A DNA stretch of 11,983 bases from Desulfobacteraceae bacterium UBA2230 (GTDB lineage Bacteria; Desulfobacterota; Desulfobacteria; Desulfobacterales; Desulfosarcinaceae): the NCBI GenBank assembly GCA_002348005.1, contig DDYQ01000065.1:1-11983 (forward strand), read 5' to 3'. Of the stretch, positions 1-6,900 are shown one piece after another. Under the pieces are notes generated by a model, which saw nothing but the letters and a program-made list of their open reading frames with translations, did no database searches and was not told where the DNA came from. A program made the translations under genes and the position numbers. Each line of letters begins with the position of its first letter. Position 1 is the first letter of the stretch.

Positions 1-1515
1 AGAGATCAGGAACTCCCGATACCAGTGCAGCGCCTCTTTGAAGTGCGCCGGCTGCGCTTCGACCTGCTGCGGGTCCTGATAGCAGGCGTGATAGTGCGTG
101 GCCAGGTCGTTGAGGTTGGTTTTCAGGTGACCCAGCACGTCGGTCCGGGCAGCTGGATCGAAGTACTTCCAGTATTCGGCAGTGAGTCCGTAGGTCGAAG
201 CGTATTTCTTCTTGGAGTCAAGGACCAGGCTGGGAAAACCACCGGCGGTATGGATCTCTATGACCCGCATATGAAAGTTGGGAGACATCTTGTGAAAAGG
301 ATTGCGGCTCACGAATGCGTCGTAAGCGGCACTGGCATCGGCGTAGCGGCGCTTATCGACATAGAACTCGGCCAGATTGCTGTAGACACTGTCCTCGTAA
401 CTGCGCTTGCCATGGTTTTCGAAGTAGGCCACCACTGAATCGGCACCACCCAGATTGGAAAAACTCAAGCTGATGACCCGGAAGGTGTCTTCCATGCGTT
501 TGCGTTCCGGCTCGTCCTCGGTCTGAGCGAAATCGTAGCCTACCGATACCTTTTGATCCAACAGCGCAATAAACCGATGCAGGGCCTCGTCGTAGAGCTC
601 CTGCTTGTAGAATGTCCAACCCAGCTTGTACAAGGCCAGTTCGTAGTAGAAAGAGCTCTCGCCGATATTCGCAATACTGGAATAGGCCTCCTCGGCATCC
701 ATGTAGCGCCGGCGTGTAAAGAAATATTCGGCGCGCCGGAACTGAACCTCGTCGATATAGCGGGACCGGGGGTACTCCGAGATCAAGCGGTCCATCACCG
801 CCATGGCTTCCTCGGTCTGGCCGAGCTCCTCGTAAGCCCGGGACATCTGATAGAGCACCTGATCGTTGCGCTCGTACAGCGGGTATTCAATCAGCAGTTT
901 ATCATAAAGGGCAATGGCCTCGCGGGCGCTGGCGCGTTCAAGGTCATCAGCACCTTCGAGCGATCCATCCGAGTCAGCGCGGACCAGGGGTTGGCTTCGA
1001 GCGGCACGGTCCTCAAAATCAGCCTGGGATTCACGATCCGCAGCATGGGCGAGGGTCTCTTCCCGTTGCTCCGCCAGCGGCGAGGTGGTCTCGACGCGCT
1101 CGGGTACGGGCAACGGTGCTTTTTCTTCTTTTGCGGACGGTTTGCGTGCATCGGCAGCAATCAGGACGGCGTCGGAGTTGCCATCAGCCCTGCGCCGCAA
1201 TGATCCGCTAACAGCCGGGTCCGTCTTGCCGCCCGCCGGGCGCTCCAAGCCATCGGTGAGGGTACCGTATTCTTTCTCGATCTTGAGGTCCGCCAGGCGG
1301 CGGAGTGCTTCGGGCGTCAAGTTGGACTCGGGGGTCTCGGCAAGAAAGCGCTGGTAACTCGCCATCGCCTTGTCGAGTCCCCCTTCGAGCTGCTCTTCCT
1401 TGATCTCGATGCGCACGTGACGCAGCTTGGCAATAGTGTCCCTGTCGCTGACCGACTGACACCCGGCCAGCGACAAATAAAGTACTGCCAAGAAGAAACT
1501 TCGGAAGCGGTTCAT
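1..1515 (-). CDS. TPR-containing lipoprotein (3' end outside window)
   Basis: The frame is open for 505 codons from ATG at 1515 to the left edge, so the C-terminus is missing. The N-terminus has Arg residues, a hydrophobic stretch and a lipobox L-A-G-C with Cys19 as the predicted lipidated residue. Gln20 rather than Asp follows, which favours sorting to the outer membrane. Residues 25-82 are helical. Residues about 85-195 form a charged, Glu/Arg/Ala/Pro-rich linker that looks disordered. From about 197 onward there are TPR-like helical pairs (for example around 197-250, 255-320 and 376-410) with Tyr/Ala/Leu spacing like the BamD/YbgF type of periplasmic TPR. The ATG overlaps the TGA of the upstream TPR gene as ATGA, with an AGGAGAAGG ribosome-binding site 7 bases upstream. 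This fixes the start and suggests translational coupling. The likely role is a periplasm-facing scaffold for partner proteins. No enzyme motif is visible. The lipoprotein and TPR calls are firm; the function is inferred. Confidence 0.88.
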   Translation of the reverse strand, partial: MNRFRSFFLAVLYLSLAGCQSVSDRDTIAKLRHVRIEIKEEQLEGGLDKAMASYQRFLAETPESNLTPEALRRLADLKIEKEYGTLTDGLERPAGGKTDPAVSGSLRRRADGNSDAVLIAADARKPSAKEEKAPLPVPERVETTSPLAEQREETLAHAADRESQADFEDRAARSQPLVRADSDGSLEGADDLERASAREAIALYDKLLIEYPLYERNDQVLYQMSRAYEELGQTEEAMAVMDRLISEYPRSRYIDEVQFRRAEYFFTRRRYMDAEEAYSSIANIGESSFYYELALYKLGWTFYKQELYDEALHRFIALLDQKVSVGYDFAQTEDEPERKRMEDTFRVISLSFSNLGGADSVVAYFENHGKRSYEDSVYSNLAEFYVDKRRYADASAAYDAFVSRNPFHKMSPNFHMRVIEIHTAGGFPSLVLDSKKKYASTYGLTAEYWKYFDPAARTDVLGHLKTNLNDLATHYHACYQDPQQVEAQPAHFKEALHWYREFLIS

Positions 1516-3401
1516 TGCCCCACCTTCTCCTGGGTCTGAGCCCTTGTGGCGCGGTCATAGCTGTCCGCCAGAGCGAAGCGTGCCTTGATCTGAAACTCTT
1601 CAAGCCGCTCCCGGCGCCGGGTGAGTTCATTGACAGCCATGGTCTCGAGCATATGTCCCTGTCGGGCCATCAGTTCACCCACTTTTTCCCTGGCCGCCCG
1701 TATGGCCGACCTTTGCCGGCGGATCCCCTGATCGTAGCCTTCGTAGCTCTGCGTGGCCGCCTGACGAGACCGTACGAAGCTGGTGTACTGCTTTTTGAGC
1801 AGATCCACCTGCTCGTTCAGGTCACGCAGGTTCTTGTGCGCTTCGGTCAAGCGCCGGTGGTAGTCTGTATGGATGTTCCAATGCAGCACGCCCCGCATCC
1901 GTTTGATACGCTCCTCTATATCCGCCGGCAGCACATCACCGGCAACGTTCAGCTTTCGTTCCAGTTGCCCGAGCTGTTCACTGATGACCCGCTCCCCGGC
2001 GGTCGCCAGGTAATCGGGTCTCGGCGCCACCAGCATGCCGTTGAGTCGCTGGGCGATGCGGTCGCGTTGCAGAAGGCGCAGGCGCATCTGCGAATCAAGT
2101 CTCCGGAATTCCCGGTCGATAACCGGCAGCAGCGGCTGGTAATAGGCCCGGCGTTGCTGAATGATCTCCTCGTAAGCCGCAAGGTCGGTCTCCCAGGTCG
2201 ATAGCCGCTTGCGCAATTCCTCCAGATCAAGATAGTTTTTAAGAGATTCCTGAAAGTCGTGGGACGCCATCAACTCCAACAGATAATAGGTCTCCGGCGT
2301 TTGCGGCAGCATGCGCAGCTTGACCACCCAGTTGGCATCCTGCTTGAGCTCTTTGCGTACCAGGGCGCGCAGGAAATGACCTTCGCGGATGCTCTTGATC
2401 GAGTCGCTCAGCTTGTCTATTTCGCTGCCGAATTTTTCCAAGGCGCTGCCGTACATCAGGGCCGCTTTGCTGTGCACTCTCAGTTTACCGTAGGCATAAG
2501 GCACGGCAAGCAGGGCCTCCTGCACCGCGGGGTCGGTCACCTCCCGGGCCACCAGGATGCTCCAGGGCACCAGCGATCGATCGAAGCGCTCCTGGAAAGC
2601 ATCCGCCCAGCCCGAACTGAGCAGGGCTTGGTTGGAGAACGGTCCGGTCAAGCGCACCCGGTCGAGGATCTCTTTGGCCGGCTCGAGGTTGCGTTCCTCC
2701 AGCAGTTTGGAGCCGAGCACAAGGTTCGATTTGTCCTTGATGGCCAGCGCGGAGGCCGCGTGACTGTCGATCTGACCGGTCCGATCGAGATACTGTCGCC
2801 CCTCCTGCTCTTTGCCATCCTTGAGCAGCGCTATGCCCAGGTTATAAGAACTGAAACCCTCCAAGCTTTCTACCCCCTGGAGCGCTTTCAAAATCTGGGC
2901 GGCCTCGACAAAGCGACCGTTGGCCATCAGAATCTGTGCGCGCAGAAATGCCACATCGTCGCGAATCTGAGGAGGGATGCTCCCATTGATCCGCTCAACG
3001 GCATGCAGGGCATTTGCCGGCTGGTCTTTCTGGAAGTAAATCCGGGCCAGCCGGAAAATAGCTTCGTTGCGCACCGGCTCCTCGACATTGCCCTCGATCA
3101 CCCTGACAATGGCTCGACCGGCACGATGGTGCATGCGGTAGGCCAATTCAAAGTCACCTACGGCGAATTCGGCGTGGTTGATATGGTAGTAGAGTGAATC
3201 GAGTTCGGGTTCATCGAGACCATGGTGCTGCGCCAGTTCGCTGTCTAGCCTGGCGACCGCATCGAACCACTCCCCTTGCCGGGCATAGTACAAGGCTTCT
3301 CCGTAGTAGAGATCCTTCAGCTCCTGAGGAGCGGCCTTTCCGGACGCCAGCGCAGTGGCAGGGAACAGCAGACAGGTCAGTAGAACCAGCAGCCTAAACA
3401 T
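1512..3401 (-). CDS. Exported TPR / coiled-coil protein, 629 aa
   Basis: The N-terminus is a Sec signal peptide (residues 1-19 or 20, ending A-L-A before Ser/Gly). Residues about 27-330 are alpha-helical repeats of TPR type, for example around 31-55, 113-137, 150-174 and 183-205. A conserved-looking block at 262-325 contains G-W-A, a Pro-Trp pair and P-Y-A-Y. Residues about 385-625 are rich in Glu, Arg, Gln and Leu and read as long coiled coils, ending in an Arg-rich segment and an A-R-F-A-L-A-D-S-Y motif. No catalytic signature and no later membrane segment is seen, so a soluble periplasmic scaffold is the best reading. It starts 3 bases after the stop of the 171-aa gene, with its GGAAAGG ribosome-binding site inside that gene's last codons, and its stop overlaps the next start. 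Both signs indicate one operon. The family name is not recognised with certainty. Confidence 0.9.
   Translation of the reverse strand: MFRLLVLLTCLLFPATALASGKAAPQELKDLYYGEALYYARQGEWFDAVARLDSELAQHHGLDEPELDSLYYHINHAEFAVGDFELAYRMHHRAGRAIVRVIEGNVEEPVRNEAIFRLARIYFQKDQPANALHAVERINGSIPPQIRDDVAFLRAQILMANGRFVEAAQILKALQGVESLEGFSSYNLGIALLKDGKEQEGRQYLDRTGQIDSHAASALAIKDKSNLVLGSKLLEERNLEPAKEILDRVRLTGPFSNQALLSSGWADAFQERFDRSLVPWSILVAREVTDPAVQEALLAVPYAYGKLRVHSKAALMYGSALEKFGSEIDKLSDSIKSIREGHFLRALVRKELKQDANWVVKLRMLPQTPETYYLLELMASHDFQESLKNYLDLEELRKRLSTWETDLAAYEEIIQQRRAYYQPLLPVIDREFRRLDSQMRLRLLQRDRIAQRLNGMLVAPRPDYLATAGERVISEQLGQLERKLNVAGDVLPADIEERIKRMRGVLHWNIHTDYHRRLTEAHKNLRDLNEQVDLLKKQYTSFVRSRQAATQSYEGYDQGIRRQRSAIRAAREKVGELMARQGHMLETMAVNELTRRRERLEEFQIKARFALADSYDRATRAQTQEKVGQ
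1523..1531 (-). promoter_or_regulatory. Ribosome-binding site of the TPR lipoprotein gene
   Basis: AGGAGAAGG on the minus strand lies seven bases before ATG 1515. It sits inside the 3' end of the TPR gene, whose stop overlaps the start as ATGA. It confirms a start that directly yields a lipoprotein signal peptide. Confidence 0.75.
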
Positions 3402-3404
3402 GGA

Positions 3405-3920
3405 CTACCTTTCCTTGATGGCGATGGTTTGAGACGCCAGTGAGATCTCCACGATCCTGGGCCCCACATCCTTGTTCAGCGTGAAATGCTCCGTTTTCTG
3501 CAAGTCGCCGCCACCGGGGTATTTGCCAATCATGGACACCTGCAGGTCATGGTTGCCGCTGCGGATATTGCCGGTGTAGATACGCTGCACTCCTCCCTTT
3601 TGCAGAGCTTCGAGCTCCTTGAAGGTGTAAAGGTGCGTCGCCACCGATTCTCCGCCCACACGGATTTCGACCGAATCGAGTCGGAAGGTTTCACCATGGA
3701 CCAGCGACACGAACAGTGCGACCTGCGTATCGGAGGGATACAGCAGCTTTTCTTCAAGCTGGCTCAGTTCCGCCGCGATAGCCAGAACGTCGGACTTGAT
3801 CTCTTGAACCTGTTCGTCCAGACCCTTGATCTGCTCCTTGGAGACTTCCTGCGCAAAAGCGGGCAAGCTCAACAGAAGCACCAAGAATACCACGTTAAAA
3901 CCCCTCGTAACGCTTTTCAT
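3405..3920 (-). CDS. Small exported coiled-coil/beta-domain protein, 171 aa, function unknown
   Basis: I chose ATG at 3920 over the in-frame ATG at 3971 because it directly precedes a normal signal peptide (M-K-S-V-T-R, a hydrophobic core, then A-F-A before Gln24) and has GGAAGG six bases upstream. Mature residues 27-59 form a short heptad-like coiled coil rich in Glu, Lys, Leu and Ile. Residues 62-171 alternate hydrophobic and polar residues as in a beta-sandwich, with V-E-I-R-V-G-G near 84-90 and a Gly-rich turn near 134-138. There are no cysteines in the mature part. It lies between the OmpA/barrel gene (77 bases upstream) and the TPR gene (3 bases downstream), so it is probably a periplasmic partner, perhaps oligomeric through its coiled coil. 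It is not a transcription factor: no DNA-binding helix-turn-helix is visible and it is exported. I do not recognise the family. Confidence 0.85.
   Translation of the reverse strand: MKSVTRGFNVVFLVLLLSLPAFAQEVSKEQIKGLDEQVQEIKSDVLAIAAELSQLEEKLLYPSDTQVALFVSLVHGETFRLDSVEIRVGGESVATHLYTFKELEALQKGGVQRIYTGNIRSGNHDLQVSMIGKYPGGGDLQKTEHFTLNKDVGPRIVEISLASQTIAIKER
3408..3416 (-). promoter_or_regulatory. Ribosome-binding site of the 629-aa TPR gene
   Basis: AAGGAAAGG on the minus strand ends six bases before ATG 3401. It lies within the last codons of the upstream gene, which suits coupled translation. Confidence 0.7.
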
Positions 3921-3997
3921 ATTGCACCTTCCGTCAAGCGTTTGAACTGCAACCCATACCCTGACCATCAACCTGGATGCCCACCAACCCCGAACCC
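3921..3997 (-). other. 77-base gap between the barrel gene and the 171-aa gene
   Basis: It carries the ribosome-binding site of the downstream gene close to its start codon. Upstream of that, the coding strand is G/T-rich with no inverted repeat followed by a T run, so no intrinsic terminator is visible. A TTGAC sequence overlaps the ribosome-binding region but has no -10 partner at the right distance. Transcription is therefore likely to continue through the gap. Confidence 0.45.
3927..3932 (-). promoter_or_regulatory. Ribosome-binding site GGAAGG of the 171-aa gene
   Basis: GGAAGG on the minus strand lies six bases before ATG 3920. It supports this start over the in-frame ATG at 3971, which would place 17 extra residues ahead of the signal peptide. 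Confidence 0.75.
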
Positions 3998-6900
3998 CTA
4001 CAGCTTGCCGATCAGGTTGACGAAAAATCCCTGGTGCCGGTAATCCAGCTGGGTCAGGTCATCCGAAAAATCGCTGAAGTTATAGCCGACACCCACCTTG
4101 AGATGATTGCCCAACTGCCGGTAGAGCCCTACCAGCGTTCCGCTGCGGGTGTCCTGCGCATCCGGCAGATCGAGCATGCGAATTTCAAACAGCGCATCCC
4201 AGCGGTGGATAAAATGCCAGTCCGCGCGTAGCACGTAAAGGTGCGCGCGGCTGTCGAAGAAATCGGGATTCTCCCGGTCCATGGCCACCTGCCCGTACCG
4301 GTAGGCGTACTTGCCCCCTACGGTCCAGCGGGAGGTCAGATCGTACATGGCATCCATCGATACGATGTGGCTGCGCTGGACAAAGTTGGCGGCGGTATTG
4401 GTACCGGTCACCTGATCGGCCGCCGGGACATTGTAGAAAAAGGTATACTTGAGCAGCGCATTCAGGCGGTCATGGGCAATGGGACGATAGGCGTAGCCCA
4501 GGACGACTTCCGTATAGTCCCCGTCATAATACTGCCCCAGGGAACTCTCGCTCTCGGCATGATTGAGCTTCCCGACAAACCGCCAGTCCTCGGAAATCTG
4601 GTATTTGAAATTGTTCTTCCACAGCCAGGAGGTGCGCTTGGCAAAACTTTCGTCCGGTTGTTCGGCATCGTCAACCCGGTACTCCAGAGCGCTGGCGATC
4701 TTCAGATTGTCGAAGCCGTATCCGACAGTCACGCCCAGTGCCTGGCGCTCGAGTTCGGCCGCAGTTTCATGGTCCTTAAGGGTACCGAAATCCACATGGG
4801 CGCCGAAGTTAAGTCGATCGGTCGGTGCGAGATCCACGCCGGTGGAATGCATCAGCCCGGTCGGCACATCACCGTGGGTGTAACGCTCTTCGAGGTAGAC
4901 GCTCGCGCTGTCCGAATACCGCGTACGGAAACCGGAGGCGAAATTGCCCTTCCTGGCCAACAGTCCGTTGTCCGTGCGTTCATTCTCGAGGGTATAATTT
5001 TCGTATATCGTGGTCCGGTCGGAGTAGAGGTACTCAGTCCCGAGTTTGCCGCCCATGCCGAGGTCGCCGTCTGATATCTCGCCCAGGGCGCTGAACCGGT
5101 CAGTCACACGGAAACTGCCACCGACCCCGACCCGGCCGTTATCTTCACGGTTGCCGCTGGTCTGTACTGTTTCCTGCACGAAGCCATACGTTGTCCAACG
5201 GGCATGTGAATCGTACAGCAGCCTGACCACCGCATCTGTTCGGTCGCCTTCTTCCTGGGTCGCCGGTACAATCGGCGAGTTGTCTTCGCGGCTGTCCCGG
5301 CGCACACCGGAGCTCAAGGTCCAGTTCGCTCCCATTTTATAGTCGAGATTCAACTCGCCGGCCTCGGTTTCCAGACCCTGGTCTTCGACCCGCCGATCCA
5401 GCTTGACACGGACATCCAGGCGATCGATTAAAGGCAGGGCGGCCGTACCGCCGTACTGGGTCTGATCCTTGGCCGTGGCGAGACCGGGTGCCGAGTAGCC
5501 GGCTTCGAGTTCCTGGAGGTAGAGGGTGATCCGGCCGCGTCCGTTTTCAAACACATCCTGGAATCCCAGGCTGCCGTCGATGCGATAGGCGGAGGCATCG
5601 GCCTCACTGTCCTCAACAGAGTCGCCCGTGCCGAAGTTGAAACCGCCGTCCAGAGAGGTGGTCGTGAGCACGCCCGGGCCCTTGCTGCGGGCCGATTCCA
5701 ATCTCAGCCAGGACTCCGCCGATTTGCGCAGGGTCAAGTCGGCCCCGCCCAGGCTGGTGTCGATGTCGGCGTCCTCCTGGCTGGCGGTCAGGCCGAGCTT
5801 TACGTGGTCTCCAAACCAGTAGTGCAACCGGCCGCCGGTGACCAGCGTGTCGGGGTCTTCGAATCCGGGCGTATACTCATAGCGCACCACCAGATAAACC
5901 GGGTTTCCGCTGATTGCACCTTCGCTTACCAGCATGCCGTCGTCCGCTGTCGCGGGCAGGGGCCGGGCCAGCAGGATGCGGCCCTGCAGGTAGTCGATAT
6001 CGAAGTCGAGCTCCGGCGTCAGATTCTTGACCGCCAGCACCATTCCGGAATCCTTGTCGCGGACTTCGATGCGCACACTTTCGGAACCCTCAAGAATGTC
6101 CTGGCGGCGCAGGTAATACAGCGATCCGCTGGTTCCCAGAAACTCATCCCGGCCCGCCACCGTACCCGGGTCCGCACCGAAACCGTCCACCAGGAAGCGC
6201 GGCTCGCCGAAGCTGGTGGTCCCGAGAGTCTGGTAATGCAGGTTTGCGCCGTACAGCCCACGGTCCACGTGCGCCAGATAGTTATCGGTATAGTCGACCT
6301 TGAAGTTGCCCCACAGCCCATAGGTTTCGTCTTTCTTAGCCTTGACGTAAAACTTGCCCATGGTCGGCGCATCTTCGACAACGGTGCTGTCATCGCCGAA
6401 GGTCGGATAGTGATAATCCTGGTCCATGCGCCGGAACAACGCTTCGGGGGACTTGTCCATGAAATTGGAGAAGATCTCGTCGACCGGCCCTTCACGCGTA
6501 TCGGCGCTTGCGGTAAGCGCCCAACCGTTTTTGAACTTGCCGTTCGAGTAGAATGCCACTCGGCCCTGCACACTCGTGTCTTCGCTGTACTGCGGCCGGT
6601 CCGGTGCCAGCAGCTGGGCCGGTCCGTCGGTCTTGTTTTGGGAAAGGGTCAGGTCGGCGATGCCCACCGTGAACCAGTCACTCTGCTTCAATGCCAGGTC
6701 GCGCAAAAACAATTCGCCGTTGCCGAACGCATCCAGAACAGCCACTTCGACGGTGTGCATGCCCTCGGGCAGGATCTGCTCGGCCACGAATGCGCCTTTG
6801 CTGTCCACGGGCACGGCATAGCCGGCCATCCACACCCCGTAACCGTCGGGAATCGCGGTACCGTGAGCCTGCACCGTACCGCCCTTCAGCAGGATGTTCT

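Noticed and set aside
3405..3971. Start of the small gene at ATG 3971 (188 aa)
   Set aside because: ATG 3920 has a strong ribosome-binding site and directly begins the signal peptide.
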